The notes below the pieces were generated by a model. The model was given only the letters and a program-made list of their open reading frames with translations, had not been told where the DNA came from and did no database searches. Source: Achromobacter dolens (GTDB taxonomy: Bacteria > Pseudomonadota > Gammaproteobacteria > Burkholderiales > Burkholderiaceae_B). From it: 64,000 nt of DNA. The stretch covers positions 248,001-312,000 of the forward strand of contig NZ_CADIJW010000002.1 in assembly GCF_902859745.1 (NCBI RefSeq), in the 5' to 3' direction. Both the position numbers and the translations under genes were made by a program. Below are positions 53,801 through 63,252 of this stretch, one piece after another; positions within the stretch are counted from its first letter, which is position 1, and each line of letters starts with the position of its first letter.

Positions 53801-54700
53801 GGCCTGTTCGTACGAGGCGTAATAGCGGTCGGCGTCCTCGGCCGTGGTGGCCGCTTCGCCCAGCATGTCGTATGAATAGCGGAAGCCGCGGCTTTCCATC
53901 TTGCGGTTGTTGGCCAGCGCTTCGGAAATGGTCTGGCCCGACACGAACTGCTCGCCCATCATGCGCATGGCGATGTTCACGCCCTTGCGCACCAGCGGTT
54001 CGCCGCCCTTGCCGATCAGGCGCGTCAGCGCCTTGGACAGCGACTGCTCGCTGCTCACGGCCACCAGCTTGCCGGTGATCATCAGGCCCCAGGTGGCGGC
54101 ATTGACGAACAGCGACTGCGAGCCGCCCATGTGCGACTTCCAGTCGCCGCGCGCGACCTTGTCGCGGATCAGCGCGTCGCGCGTGGCGCGGTCGGGAATG
54201 CGCAGCAGCGCCTCGGCCAGGCACATCAGCGCCACGCCTTCCTGGCTCGACAGCGAGAATTCCTGGATCAGGCCTTCGACCCCGCCGCCGGTGCGCTTGC
54301 CGCGCAGCTTCTTGACTAGGTCAGTGGCCATCGCATGCACTTTTTCCAGGTTCGGCATGCGCGCCTGGCCCAGCAGCAGCGGCACGCATTCCGGCTCGGG
54401 GCGGCGGTAGGCGGCGGTAATGGCCGCGCGCAGCACCGATTGCGGCTGCACGTCCTGGCCGAATTCGTAGAACGGCGGCGTGGCGGCGGCCTGGTGTTCG
54501 CCCCCCTCGTCATCGCCTCCCTCTTCCCCGCCCAGATGGGACATCTCGGCGGGCAGGTGGCCGCGCTCGATCTTGTCCAGGTAGGCAAGGATCGCCTGCT
54601 TGTGCAGCCAGTGTGGCGTGCAGTTGAGTTTGTGCGCGGCGGCCTTCAGGCGATCGCGTAGCGCGTCATCGACCTTGACGCCGAGGGTGGTGCTGGCCAT
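50879..54700 (-). CDS. putA: Trifunctional proline utilisation protein PutA
   Basis: The 1,273-residue protein has an N-terminal ribbon-helix-helix DNA-binding domain (residues about 4-48, STTLGVKVDDALRDRLKAAA). The FAD proline dehydrogenase barrel follows (about 240-590, with GISIKLSALHPRY, GLNIDAEEADRLE and FATHNAYTL). The P5C dehydrogenase comes next (about 650-1120, with Glu in AETGGQNAM and Cys in FDSAGQRCSAL), then a C-terminal domain. It oxidises proline to glutamate at the membrane and represses its own gene when reduced proline is absent. The start at 54700 (MASTTLGVK) is chosen for the RHH domain. Palindromes lie 80-125 bases upstream. Confidence 0.95.
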   Translation of the reverse strand: MASTTLGVKVDDALRDRLKAAAHKLNCTPHWLHKQAILAYLDKIERGHLPAEMSHLGGEEGGDDEGGEHQAAATPPFYEFGQDVQPQSVLRAAITAAYRRPEPECVPLLLGQARMPNLEKVHAMATDLVKKLRGKRTGGGVEGLIQEFSLSSQEGVALMCLAEALLRIPDRATRDALIRDKVARGDWKSHMGGSQSLFVNAATWGLMITGKLVAVSSEQSLSKALTRLIGKGGEPLVRKGVNIAMRMMGEQFVSGQTISEALANNRKMESRGFRYSYDMLGEAATTAEDADRYYASYEQAIHAIGKAAAGRGIYEGPGISIKLSALHPRYSRAQRERVMAELLPRVKALTILARSYDIGLNIDAEEADRLEISLDLLEALCFTPELEGWNGIGFVIQAYQKRAPFVIDYVIDLARRSRHRVMVRLVKGAYWDSEIKRAQVDGLEGYPVYTRKVYTDVAYLACARKLLGAPEAVYPQFATHNAYTLSAIYQLAGQNYYPGQYEFQCLHGMGEPLYDEVVGPLAQGKLNRPCRIYAPVGTHETLLAYLVRRLLENGANTSFVNLIGDESIPVETLVADPVEAASRIVPLGAPHEKIPLPRELYGNPQQGARANSAGLDLSNEHRLGSLSAALLTSAATPWRAAPMLGEGDGAWDTARAIEVRNPANLHDVVGHVIEANGEEAEAALRAAANAAPIWQSTPVAERAQCLRRAAQMLEEQMQTLLGLIVREAGKSLPNAIAEVREAVDFLRYYADQADREFSNDTHRPLGTVLCISPWNFPLAIFTGQVAAALAAGNTVLAKPAEQTPLIAAQAVAILRAAGVPPGAVQLLPGRGETVGAQLVASPGVRGVMFTGSTDVARIIARTLADRLDDDGHTIPLIAETGGQNAMVVDSSALAEQVVFDVLSSAFDSAGQRCSALRVLCVQEDNADHVLTMLRGAMRELSVGNPDRLSVDVGPVIDTEARNNIQRHIDAMRTAGHRVDQVELNGECRHGTFVAPTIIEIDHISELTREVFGPVLHVVRYARDELDGLLDAINGTGYGLTFGVHTRIDETIAHVTGQVHAGNVYVNRNIVGAVVGVQPFGGECLSGTGPKAGGPLYMYRLLGTRPEGLPPALDAAAPLPQRIALPGPTGETNTYMVEPRGAVYCVAATEAGARAQWAAARLTGNHAWFADTPAAQALLAGLDAEQQGQAGILADAEVDHADYHAVLFEGDGDTLRTLNQRIAQRPGAILAVHGLTSDALAAGASYVPERLLTERSISVNTAAAGGNASLMTIG

Positions 54701-54782
54701 AAGAGATTGCTTCCTGTCGCATGGCAAAGGTCACACCGGACCCGCAAGGGGGCCCGGCATCGGTAGGACCGTATGCTAGTCA

Positions 54783-54792
54783 GGTTGCAACC
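54783..54792 (-). promoter_or_regulatory. Candidate PutA operator
   Basis: GGTTGCAACC, a 10-base palindrome 82 bases before the putA start, contains GTTGCA, the core known to be bound by the PutA ribbon-helix-helix domain in E. coli. Self-repression is inferred from this match and the presence of the RHH domain. Confidence 0.6.
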
Positions 54793-54805
54793 GGGTTTGT
54801 ATTAA

Positions 54806-54825
54806 GGTTAACCCTAGGGTTAACC
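54806..54825. promoter_or_regulatory. 20-base perfect palindrome upstream of putA
   Basis: GGTTAACCCTAGGGTTAACC reads the same on both strands. It lies 105 bases before the putA start and 43 bases past the pqiC stop. It may be a second regulator site, for example for an Lrp-type activator or PutA itself; the binding protein is unknown. Confidence 0.6.
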
Positions 54826-54867
54826 GATTGAGATCGCGGCAGGTTTTGGCACCCTGCCCGTCCCTTT

Positions 54868-55560
54868 TTATGGCTTGTCGGCATCGGGCAGCGGCGAGCA
54901 GCCCAGCATCCGCACCGCGCCGCTGCTGTCGGGCGTCTGCCCGCGGATGGCGGACGCCATGGCGCCCGCCAGCGCCGCCACCGCGCGCTGCTGCGCGGCG
55001 ACCAGCGCGGGGATGCCGGCCTCCGACACGGTTTCGGTGACGACGCTGCGGCACAGCAGGCCGTTACCCTTGAGATTGACCGGCCGCACCCGCCAGGTGG
55101 CGTCCAGTTGCGCCATGCTGCCGGACACCAGGTCGAACCGCTGCACGTCGGTCTGCACCCGCCAGACCGGCGCGGTGGGCGCGGGCTTGACCACCTGCAC
55201 GTCCAGCGCGCCCAGGTCGTGCTTGAGCGCGTCGGACAGCGCACCGCGAATCTCGTCCCCCAAGGGCGAACTCCAGCGCTCGGAATACATCGCCGCCACG
55301 CTGCCGTCGCCGGTGCGGACCATCAATTGAGGCTGGTCGGCCTGGGCCGCCACATTGACGCCCTGCACTTCCAGCAGGAACGGCGCGGCGGCGCGCGGCA
55401 CGGCCGGGGGCTGGGGCGCCGGCCCTTGCAGCGTGTAGTAGTGCACGGGCGGCGACGAGGCGCAGGCGGCCAGCAGCAGCGGCAGCGCCAACAGCGCCAG
55501 GCCGCGCGCAAACGGGCCGGGGCGGGAGGTCGGGAAGGGACGGAAATCGAGTCGGGTCAT
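54868..55560 (-). CDS. pqiC: PqiC-like ABC-type transport auxiliary lipoprotein
   Basis: The 230-residue lipoprotein has Cys33 in LLLAACASSP. The mature part has the PqiC/ApbE-like auxiliary component pattern: VHYYTLQGPAP at the start, then YSERWSSPLGDEIRGALSDAL. It is an outer-membrane-anchored partner of PqiB in envelope lipid transport. It is the last gene of pqiABC, following pqiB after 4 bases. Confidence 0.88.
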   Translation of the reverse strand: MTRLDFRPFPTSRPGPFARGLALLALPLLLAACASSPPVHYYTLQGPAPQPPAVPRAAAPFLLEVQGVNVAAQADQPQLMVRTGDGSVAAMYSERWSSPLGDEIRGALSDALKHDLGALDVQVVKPAPTAPVWRVQTDVQRFDLVSGSMAQLDATWRVRPVNLKGNGLLCRSVVTETVSEAGIPALVAAQQRAVAALAGAMASAIRGQTPDSSGAVRMLGCSPLPDADKP

Positions 55561-55564
55561 GGGT

Positions 55565-57229
55565 TCAGTTCCTGACGGGGCCGGCGCCCGGAATCGGGTC
55601 CTGGCCGCGGCCGCGCAACAGCGCTTCGGGGTTGGACTGCAGGAAGTCCGCCAACGCGCGCAGCGAGCGGGCGGCGCGGCTCAGTTCCTGCATGGCCTTC
55701 TCGGCATTGACCGGCAACGACGAATCCGACGCCACCAGGGCGTTGAGGCTGGCCATGGACTCGCGCGCCTGCTTGAGCACGCCTTGCGCCTCGGGCGCCA
55801 CCTGCTTGTCCAGGCGGTTCATCAGCTTGGACGTGCTGGCCAGCGTGGTGCGCAGGTCCTCGCCGATCTTGTCGAACGGAATCTTGTCGATCTTGGCGAC
55901 GATATTGCTGACCTGCTGCTGCAACTGATCGAGCTGGCCCGGCACGGTCGGGATCATCGCCGGCGTGGTCATCTTGAATTCCACCGGCTTGACGTTGGGG
56001 AACTCGTCCAGCACCACGTACAACTGGCCGGTCAACAGGTTGGCGGTGCGCAACTGGGCGCGCAGGCCGTGCTTGACCATGATGCCCAGCAGGCGCCCGC
56101 CGGCCTCGTCGCCGTCCTTGATGGCGTGCTCGCGCACTTCGTCGTACACGCGGCCCAGGCGTTCCGGATACAGCGTCGCATCCACCAGCGCGAAGAAGCG
56201 CTTGCTGACGGGATCGAAGTCCATGTTGATCTGCGTGACGTTGCCCAGCGTGATGCCCGAGAAGTCGATCGCCGCGCCCACCGCCAGGCCGCGGATCGAC
56301 TGATCGAAGCGCATGCGGATCGGGAAGGCTTCGCCGTCGGGGTTGGCCTTGGCGGCCGCCTCGGTGGCGTATAGCTCGAAGTGCGAATCGGCCGCCGCCG
56401 GGGTGTTGGCGTCACGCGCGCTGTAGACCGGCTCGAATGCCACGCCGCCCACGGCCATCGACACCAGCGACTGGGTCCGCACCTTCAGGCCCTCGGCGTT
56501 GACGCTGAAATCCACGCCGCTGGCGTTCCAGAAGCGGGTGCCGTTGGTCACGAACTTGTCGTTGGGCGCGTCGACGAATACTTCGACGTTGACGGCATTG
56601 CCGGTCTTGTCCAGTGCGTAACCGATCACGCGGCCGACGTTGATGCGGCGGAAATACACCGGCGACCCGATATCCAGCGACCCCAGGTCCGCGGCCTTCA
56701 GCTTGAAGCGCTTGCCGGCGCGGTCGTGCGTCACGGCCGGCGGCGTCTCCAGGCCGACGAAATGCAGTTTGGTCGCCTTCTTGGACGAGTCCTTGCCCTC
56801 GACCGCGTCCACGCCGATGTAGGCGCCGGACAACAAGGTGCCCAGGCCGGACACGCCGCTGACGTCCAGGCGCGGGCGCACCACCCAGAAGTTGGTGCCC
56901 TCGCGCGCCAGGTCGGCGACTTCCCTGGACAGCTCGGCCTGCACCACCACCTTGCTGCGATCGGCGTTGAAACCGATCGACTTGACGGTGCCGACGTTCA
57001 CGTCCTTGTAGCGCAACTGGGTCTTGCCGACCTCCAGCCCCTCGGCCGTATTGAACTCGATCGACAGATCAGGGCCGGCCTGCATCCAGGTCCGCACCAC
57101 CAGCGACAGGCCCATCAACGCCGCAACGACCGGCACGAGCCAGATCCATGAAATCCGGCTCTTGCGCTTGCGCGAGATCGTGGGCGACGCATACTTCTCT
57201 TCACCAGATCCAGGTGCTTGGTCGGACAT
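55565..57229 (-). CDS. pqiB: PqiB-like MCE-domain protein
   Basis: The 554-residue protein has one N-terminal membrane segment (about 26-47, ISWIWLVPVVAALMGLSLVV). Three tandem MCE domains follow (first opening PDLSIEFNTAEGLEVGKTQLRYKDVNVG; repeats near residues 165 and 290), and a long C-terminal helical region ends it. PqiB hexamers form a tube that carries lipids between inner and outer membranes. It is flanked by pqiA (66 bases upstream) and pqiC. Confidence 0.92.
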   Translation of the reverse strand: MSDQAPGSGEEKYASPTISRKRKSRISWIWLVPVVAALMGLSLVVRTWMQAGPDLSIEFNTAEGLEVGKTQLRYKDVNVGTVKSIGFNADRSKVVVQAELSREVADLAREGTNFWVVRPRLDVSGVSGLGTLLSGAYIGVDAVEGKDSSKKATKLHFVGLETPPAVTHDRAGKRFKLKAADLGSLDIGSPVYFRRINVGRVIGYALDKTGNAVNVEVFVDAPNDKFVTNGTRFWNASGVDFSVNAEGLKVRTQSLVSMAVGGVAFEPVYSARDANTPAAADSHFELYATEAAAKANPDGEAFPIRMRFDQSIRGLAVGAAIDFSGITLGNVTQINMDFDPVSKRFFALVDATLYPERLGRVYDEVREHAIKDGDEAGGRLLGIMVKHGLRAQLRTANLLTGQLYVVLDEFPNVKPVEFKMTTPAMIPTVPGQLDQLQQQVSNIVAKIDKIPFDKIGEDLRTTLASTSKLMNRLDKQVAPEAQGVLKQARESMASLNALVASDSSLPVNAEKAMQELSRAARSLRALADFLQSNPEALLRGRGQDPIPGAGPVRN

Positions 57230-57295
57230 TGGTATTTCCTTTTCTTCTTTGAACGGCGCGCGGGGAGGTTTCCGTCCACCGCGATCATGCCGGCA

Positions 57296-58615
57296 TCAGC
57301 CCGCTTGCGCGCCGGCTGCGGACGCCCCGCGCCCGCCACCGGCCGGCGCGGCTTCGTCCAACTCACTCACATCCTCGAGGTCCCAACTGCGGCGCAGGTC
57401 GAAACTCATGGCGGCCAGCATGGTCAGGATGACGACCACGCCGAACGCAGCGGCCCCCGCGCCGGCACTGATTTCCATCAGGCCCTGGAAATCGGCCAGG
57501 GCTGCCAGCAGGATCACGACAAAGACATCCAGCATCGACCATTGGCCGATGAACTCGACCATCTGGTACAGGCGGGTGCGCGGACGCAGGTTGGTGGTGC
57601 TGCGCCATTGCTCGGTCAGCAGCAGCAGGATCAGCGCCAGCAACTTGGTCAAGGGCACCGCCACACTGGCGATGAAGACGATCAGCGCGATGTCCCAGGA
57701 GCCCATGTTCCACAGTTCCACGACGCCGCCCAGGATGGTGTGGGCGCTGTCGCCCAGCACCGAACTGACCTTCATCACCGGCAAGACATTGGCGGGAATA
57801 TAGAACACCATCGCAGCCAGCAACAGCGCCCAGGTGCGGGCCAGGTGGTCGGGCTTGCGGTAGTGCACCACCGCGTGACAGCGCACGCAGTGGTGCTCCG
57901 CTTCGGGGTCGTCGGCGCGCGGCACCGCCTGAACCTGGCCACACACATGACAGCCCGTCAGCACCGCGTCGGGCCCTGCCTCGGGCACATGCACGGGCAC
58001 CACGCCGCCGGATTCGGCGTAGCGCCACAACACATGCGGGGTCAGCCGGCCCAGCATGGTCAGGAAAATGGTCAGGACGCCAAAGGCGAACAGGCCGACG
58101 CCGGGCGCCACCGCGGCCATGCCCGCCAGCTTCACCACGGCGACCAGCACCCCCAGCAGGAAAACCGGCACCATGCACCACGGCCGCAGAAGACCCAACA
58201 GGCGCATCGCGCCGCGAAATTCCGCCGGCTCGACGCCGCGCGACAGGGGCCCCAGCACCCACAGCAGCACGATCAACTGGAACAGCGGCAGCACGAAACC
58301 CGCCAGCCCGGTCATGACCGCCACCACGTAATGTCCCTGGCGCCAGGTGATGTCGATGGCATCCAGCAGCGAAGCCTGCTGCACCATGCCCTGCACCGAC
58401 ATCGACGCGACCGGATAGGCGTTGGCCACGCCGAAGACGATCAGCGCGGCGATCGCGAGCGCCAGCCAATTGGACAAAGTAAGCCCGCTGTAGCGCCATA
58501 GAATGGTGCCGCAGCGGGCGCAATTGGCGGTCTCGCCAGGTTCGAGCGGATGTCGGCGATAGATGCTTGCGCAGTGCTCGCACTCGATCAGCGGCTGGCT
58601 CTCCGCGCTACTCAT
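57296..58615 (-). CDS. pqiA: PqiA-like membrane protein
   Basis: The 439-residue protein is two homologous halves, each starting with a zinc-ribbon-like cysteine set (CEHC...CARC near residues 12-37; CHVC...CVRC near 230-260) followed by four membrane segments. PqiA is the inner-membrane partner of PqiB. The ATG at 58615 is only 4 bases after the clpA stop, so pqiABC is likely translated from a message beginning with clpA or earlier. The Ala/Gly-rich C-terminal tail is unusual. Confidence 0.9.
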   Translation of the reverse strand: MSSAESQPLIECEHCASIYRRHPLEPGETANCARCGTILWRYSGLTLSNWLALAIAALIVFGVANAYPVASMSVQGMVQQASLLDAIDITWRQGHYVVAVMTGLAGFVLPLFQLIVLLWVLGPLSRGVEPAEFRGAMRLLGLLRPWCMVPVFLLGVLVAVVKLAGMAAVAPGVGLFAFGVLTIFLTMLGRLTPHVLWRYAESGGVVPVHVPEAGPDAVLTGCHVCGQVQAVPRADDPEAEHHCVRCHAVVHYRKPDHLARTWALLLAAMVFYIPANVLPVMKVSSVLGDSAHTILGGVVELWNMGSWDIALIVFIASVAVPLTKLLALILLLLTEQWRSTTNLRPRTRLYQMVEFIGQWSMLDVFVVILLAALADFQGLMEISAGAGAAAFGVVVILTMLAAMSFDLRRSWDLEDVSELDEAAPAGGGRGASAAGAQAG

Positions 58616-58619
58616 GGGC

Positions 58620-60929
58620 CTATTCGACGAGCTCGACTTCCTGCTTGTCGGGCGCGGCCGACGGCGGCTTGCCGTGGTCGTCGAAGTCCAGCGTGACCTT
58701 GCCGGCCTCGTCCAGGTCCACGGTGACGGTGCCGCCATCGACGAGCTTGCCGAACAGCAGCTCGTCGGCCAGCGCGCGCCGGATGGTGTCCTGGATCAGG
58801 CGCTGCATCGGCCGCGCGCCCATCAGCGGGTCGAAGCCTTCCTTGGCCAGGTGCTCGCGCAGGGCCGTGGTGAACACGGCTTCGACGCGGCGCTCGTGCA
58901 GTTGGTCTTCGAGCTGCATCAGGAACTTGTCGACCACGCGCAGGATGATCTCGCGGTCCAGCGGCGCGAACGGGATGATCGCATCCAGCCGGTTGCGGAA
59001 CTCGGGCGTGAACATGCGGCGGATTTCCGCCATTTCGTCGCCCACCACGCGCGAATTGGCGAAGCCGATGGACGGACGGTTCAAGGTCTCGGCGCCCGCG
59101 TTGGTCGTCATGATGAGGATGACGTTGCGGAAGTCCGCCTTGCGGCCGTTGTTGTCCGTCAGCGTGCCATGGTCCATGACCTGCAGCAGGATGTTGAAGA
59201 CGTCCGGATGGGCCTTTTCGATTTCATCGAGCAGCAGCACGCAATGCGGCTGCTTGGTGATGGCCTCGGTCAAGAGACCGCCCTGGTCGAAACCGACGTA
59301 TCCCGGCGGCGCGCCGATCAGGCGCGAGACGGCGTGGCGTTCCATGTACTCGGACATGTCGAAGCGCAGCAGCTCCACGCCCAGCGTGAACGCCAACTGG
59401 CGCGCGACTTCGGTCTTGCCGACGCCGGTGGGGCCGGAGAACAGGAAGGCGCCGATCGGCTTTTCCGGCTTGCCCAGGCCCGAGCGCGCCATCTTGATGG
59501 CGGCCGACAACGCCTCGATGGCGTTGTCCTGGCCGAACACCACGGTCTTGAGGTCGCGGTCGAGCGTGGCAAGCTTGCTGCGGTCGTCGTTGGAGACGGA
59601 CTGCGGCGGAATGCGCGCGATCTTGGAAACGATGTTCTCGATGTCGACCTTGCCGATCACCTTCTTCTGGCGCGAACGCGGCAGCAGACGCTGGGCGGCG
59701 CCGGCCTCGTCGATCACGTCGATGGCCTTGTCCGGCAGATGGCGGTCGTTGATGAAACGCGCCGACAGCTCGGCGGCGGCCGACAGCGCCGCGGCCGAGT
59801 AGCGCACGTTGTGGTGTTCCTCGAAGCGGCTCTTCAGGCCGCGCAGGATCTGCACGGTCTGCTCGACGCTGGGCTCGGCCACGTCGATCTTCTGGAAGCG
59901 GCGCGACAGCGCGTGGTCTTTCTCGAAAACCCCGCGGTATTCCGTATACGTGGTGGCACCGATGCACTTGAGCTGACCCGAGGACAGGGCCGGCTTGAGC
60001 AGGTTGGACGCGTCCAGCGTGCCGCCCGACGCCGACCCGGCGCCGATCAGCGTGTGGATTTCGTCGATGAACAGGATCGCGTCGGGATTGCCGCGGATCT
60101 GCTTGAGCACGCCCTTCAGGCGTTGCTCGAAATCGCCGCGGTACTTGGTGCCCGCCAGCAGCGCGCCCATGTCCAGCGCGAACACTTGGGCCGCCTGCAG
60201 GATCTCGGGGACCTCGCCGCGCGTGATGCGCCAGGCCAGGCCCTCGGCGATCGCGGTCTTGCCCACGCCTGCCTCGCCGACCAGCAGCGGGTTGTTCTTG
60301 CGGCGGCGGCACAACACCTGGATCACGCGTTCGACTTCGTGCTCGCGCCCGATCAGCGGATCGATGCGGCCGGCCAACGCCGCGGCGTTCAGGTCGGTCG
60401 CATACTGGTCCAGCGGCGACTGGCGCGATTCGCCCTGTTCTTCACCATTGGTTTGCTGCTCTTTCTGCACGGCGGCGGACTCCACCTGTGGCTGTTTGGT
60501 AATGCCATGCGACAGGAAATTCACCACGTCCAGCCGCGTGACGCCCTGCTGTTGCAGGTAGTACACGGCGTGCGAATCCTTTTCGCCGAAAATGGCCACG
60601 AGCACGTTCGCGCCGGTGACCGGCTTCTTGCCGGTGCCGCCCGCGGACACGTGCATGATCGCGCGCTGGATGACGCGCTGGAAACCCAGCGTGGGCTGGG
60701 TGTCGACTTCCGCGCCGCTGGGGATCACCGGCGTGTTTTCCGAAACGAACTGACGCAGGTTGCGGCGCAGGTCATCCAGGTTGGCGGCGCAGGCGCGCAA
60801 CACTTCAACGGCCGAAGCGTTATCGAGCAGCGCGAGCAACAGGTGCTCGACGGTAATAAATTCGTGCCGGGCCGAACGGGCCTCGACAAAAGCCATATGC
60901 AGGCTGACTTCAAGCTCTTGGGAAATCAC
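58620..60929 (-). CDS. clpA: ATP-dependent Clp protease ATP-binding subunit ClpA
   Basis: The 769-residue AAA+ unfoldase has the N-domain ([34 protein letters not shown]), AAA module 1 ([22 protein letters not shown]) and AAA module 2 ([28 protein letters not shown]). It feeds proteins to ClpP. A GTG at 60929 is preferred because GGAGG lies 6 bases upstream and the first residues match ClpA; an ATG 12 codons earlier is the alternative. The adaptor gene clpS, often immediately upstream, is absent here: pbpC ends 55 bases upstream. Confidence 0.95.
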   Translation of the reverse strand: MISQELEVSLHMAFVEARSARHEFITVEHLLLALLDNASAVEVLRACAANLDDLRRNLRQFVSENTPVIPSGAEVDTQPTLGFQRVIQRAIMHVSAGGTGKKPVTGANVLVAIFGEKDSHAVYYLQQQGVTRLDVVNFLSHGITKQPQVESAAVQKEQQTNGEEQGESRQSPLDQYATDLNAAALAGRIDPLIGREHEVERVIQVLCRRRKNNPLLVGEAGVGKTAIAEGLAWRITRGEVPEILQAAQVFALDMGALLAGTKYRGDFEQRLKGVLKQIRGNPDAILFIDEIHTLIGAGSASGGTLDASNLLKPALSSGQLKCIGATTYTEYRGVFEKDHALSRRFQKIDVAEPSVEQTVQILRGLKSRFEEHHNVRYSAAALSAAAELSARFINDRHLPDKAIDVIDEAGAAQRLLPRSRQKKVIGKVDIENIVSKIARIPPQSVSNDDRSKLATLDRDLKTVVFGQDNAIEALSAAIKMARSGLGKPEKPIGAFLFSGPTGVGKTEVARQLAFTLGVELLRFDMSEYMERHAVSRLIGAPPGYVGFDQGGLLTEAITKQPHCVLLLDEIEKAHPDVFNILLQVMDHGTLTDNNGRKADFRNVILIMTTNAGAETLNRPSIGFANSRVVGDEMAEIRRMFTPEFRNRLDAIIPFAPLDREIILRVVDKFLMQLEDQLHERRVEAVFTTALREHLAKEGFDPLMGARPMQRLIQDTIRRALADELLFGKLVDGGTVTVDLDEAGKVTLDFDDHGKPPSAAPDKQEVELVE

Positions 60930-60984
60930 GCTTCCTCCGTAACGCATCGAAGCGGGCAAATACACGATTCATATTCTATGCCGA

Positions 60985-63252
60985 TCAGGGCGTAACGCCA
61001 GCGATTTCAAAAACCACGCTGTCATGACGGCCTTGCGCGTCCATGACGGTAAGCGTATACCGTCCGTCCCGCGTCAGCACCAGATTAAACGGACGACCCG
61101 ACGCGGCATGACCCACCACGCGACCATCGAGCATCCACCAAACTTCGCCTTCGGCGCCCTGCACATCCACATCCACCGCCACCTGCGCACTGCCAGGCAC
61201 CGGCCGCAACACCGATCCGGTGGCCACGCCCCCCAGGCGCAACGGCCCCTGCGTGGCATCGGCATAGCCGGCGAACGACGGCGGCACCGTGTCGTTCAAG
61301 GCCCACGCCGCGCGCTGCTCGGGGCATTCCCCCGACGGCACGCTGCCGAGCCGGTAACCCAGCGGCCAACACGTCACGACCGCCTGCACCGAGGCAGGCC
61401 GCACGCGCACGTGCTGGGCGCCTTCCGGCAACGCCGCCACGATATCCTGCAGTAGCGGCGCCGCCACATTCGCCCCGAAAAACCCGGGATTCGGCGTGCC
61501 GTCGGGACGGCCCACCCATACCCCGATCGTCCAACTGTCGGTCACCCCGACGGCCCAGGCGTCCCGGAATCCGAAACTCGTCCCGGTTTTCCAGGCCAGT
61601 TGCTTCGCCGGGCTGCCCGATTGGTAAAACGGCCGGTCCGGGTGGCCGCCGCCCTCCAGGATGTCGCGGACAATCCAGGCCGCGCCAGCACTCATCATAC
61701 GGGACTCGACCCGCGGCTGCTCCGGCCGCAGGCGCGGACGCCCGGAGATGCCGCCACGGGCCAGGGCCCGATAAGCGCCCACCAGTTCTTCCAATGTGGT
61801 GCCGCCCCCGCCCAAAATCAAGCTCAGATTGGGCTCGGCGCCGGCCGGCAAACGTAACCAGACCCCGCCCGTCAGCATAACCGAGGCGAAACGGGTGGGC
61901 CCGACGCGGTCCAGCAGGTCCACGGCCGGCACGTTGAGCGAGCGTTGCAGCGCCTGCGCCACACTGACCGGCCCCGAGAACGACGCCTGAAAATTGCCCG
62001 GCGCGTAGCCGCCGAACGACAACGGCGCGTCGATCAGCAGGCTTTCCGAGTGGATCAGGCCGTCGTCCAGCGCCTGCGCATACAGGAATGGCTTGAGGGT
62101 CGAGCCGGGCGAACGCACGCCGCGCACCATATCCACGTGGGCGTATCGGGAATCATCGGAAAAGTCGGCCGAGCCGGCGTAGGCCTTGACTTCCAGCGTG
62201 TCGTTGTCCATCACCAGCACCGCCATCGAGACCTTGGGCGGCAGGTTGTCGACCCGATCCAGCAGCATGCGCTCGACCGCGGCCTGCATGTCCGCATCCA
62301 GGGTCGAGGTCAGCAGCGGCGGGCGGGCGCCGGGGCGGCGCGAACCGGCTGCGGGACGGCCGGCCTCCTGTAACAGCCGCTGGGCAGCCAACGGCGCCAG
62401 CCAGCGGGCGCGCAACGGCGGCGCCACCACCTGCTCGATCTTGGCGTCGGCCACCTCGGCCGGGGTCCAGCGGCCCAGTTCCACCATGCGGTCCAGCACC
62501 TTGTCGCGCGCGGTCTGCGCGGCCTGGGGATGGCGGTCCGGCCGCAGCCGCGACGGGGCCTGCGGCAAGGCGGTCAGCATGGCGGCCTCGGCCGGGCTGA
62601 GATCGCGCGCCGGCTTGCCCAGCCACAGGCGCGAGCCCATTTCGACGCCTTCGACGATGCCGCCCATGGGCGCGTGGGTCAGGTACAGCGACAGGATCTC
62701 GTCCTTGCTGTAGTGCATTTCCAACTGCACCGCGCGCCACGCCTGGCGCAGCTTGGCGCTCATCGAGCGCGACGGCTTGCCAGCCAGTTGCGGGTCGATC
62801 AGGCGCGCCACCTGCATCGTCAGGGTCGAACCGCCCGAGACGATGCGGCGGTTGGTGGCCCATTGCCAGCCAGCGCGCGCCAGCGACACCGGGTTGACGC
62901 CGGGGTGCCAGTAGAACCAGCGGTCCTCGTAGGTCAGCAGCGTATCGAGGTAGTGCGGCGAGACCTGGTCAGGCTTGACCGGGTAGCGCCAGATGCCGTC
63001 GCGGCTGGGATAGTTGCGCAGCGGCGTGCCGTCCGCGGCGACCACCACGGCCGCGCCGCCGGAATCGATGGGAGGCAGGGGATAGAGGCGGTCGAACACG
63101 AATAACAACGCGGCCAGCGCGAGTAGCACGCTGGCCGCGAAGAGTCCGCGCCGCCGCCAGCGGCGGGCGCGCGAGGCGCCCGCCGGCGGGGTGGCGGCGG
63201 TGTTCAAGGACGCTGCTTGGCGCTGCGATCGCGGATTTCGACCGTGCTCCAT
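60985..63252 (-). CDS. pbpC: Penicillin-binding protein 1C
   Basis: The 755-residue bifunctional peptidoglycan synthase has one N-terminal membrane segment (about 36-55). The glycosyltransferase domain contains TYEDRWFYWHPGVNP and GGSTLTMQVARL; the transpeptidase domain contains SPGSTLKPF (catalytic Ser), SLN and KTGTSFGFRDAW. The C-terminal BiPBP domain ends the protein (about 665-755). It sits next to an alpha-2-macroglobulin-like gene, its usual partner. The ATG at 63252 overlaps that gene by 49 bases; a TTG at 63207 overlapping the stop as TTGA is an alternative start. Confidence 0.93.
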   Translation of the reverse strand: MEHGRNPRSQRQAASLNTAATPPAGASRARRWRRRGLFAASVLLALAALLFVFDRLYPLPPIDSGGAAVVVAADGTPLRNYPSRDGIWRYPVKPDQVSPHYLDTLLTYEDRWFYWHPGVNPVSLARAGWQWATNRRIVSGGSTLTMQVARLIDPQLAGKPSRSMSAKLRQAWRAVQLEMHYSKDEILSLYLTHAPMGGIVEGVEMGSRLWLGKPARDLSPAEAAMLTALPQAPSRLRPDRHPQAAQTARDKVLDRMVELGRWTPAEVADAKIEQVVAPPLRARWLAPLAAQRLLQEAGRPAAGSRRPGARPPLLTSTLDADMQAAVERMLLDRVDNLPPKVSMAVLVMDNDTLEVKAYAGSADFSDDSRYAHVDMVRGVRSPGSTLKPFLYAQALDDGLIHSESLLIDAPLSFGGYAPGNFQASFSGPVSVAQALQRSLNVPAVDLLDRVGPTRFASVMLTGGVWLRLPAGAEPNLSLILGGGGTTLEELVGAYRALARGGISGRPRLRPEQPRVESRMMSAGAAWIVRDILEGGGHPDRPFYQSGSPAKQLAWKTGTSFGFRDAWAVGVTDSWTIGVWVGRPDGTPNPGFFGANVAAPLLQDIVAALPEGAQHVRVRPASVQAVVTCWPLGYRLGSVPSGECPEQRAAWALNDTVPPSFAGYADATQGPLRLGGVATGSVLRPVPGSAQVAVDVDVQGAEGEVWWMLDGRVVGHAASGRPFNLVLTRDGRYTLTVMDAQGRHDSVVFEIAGVTP

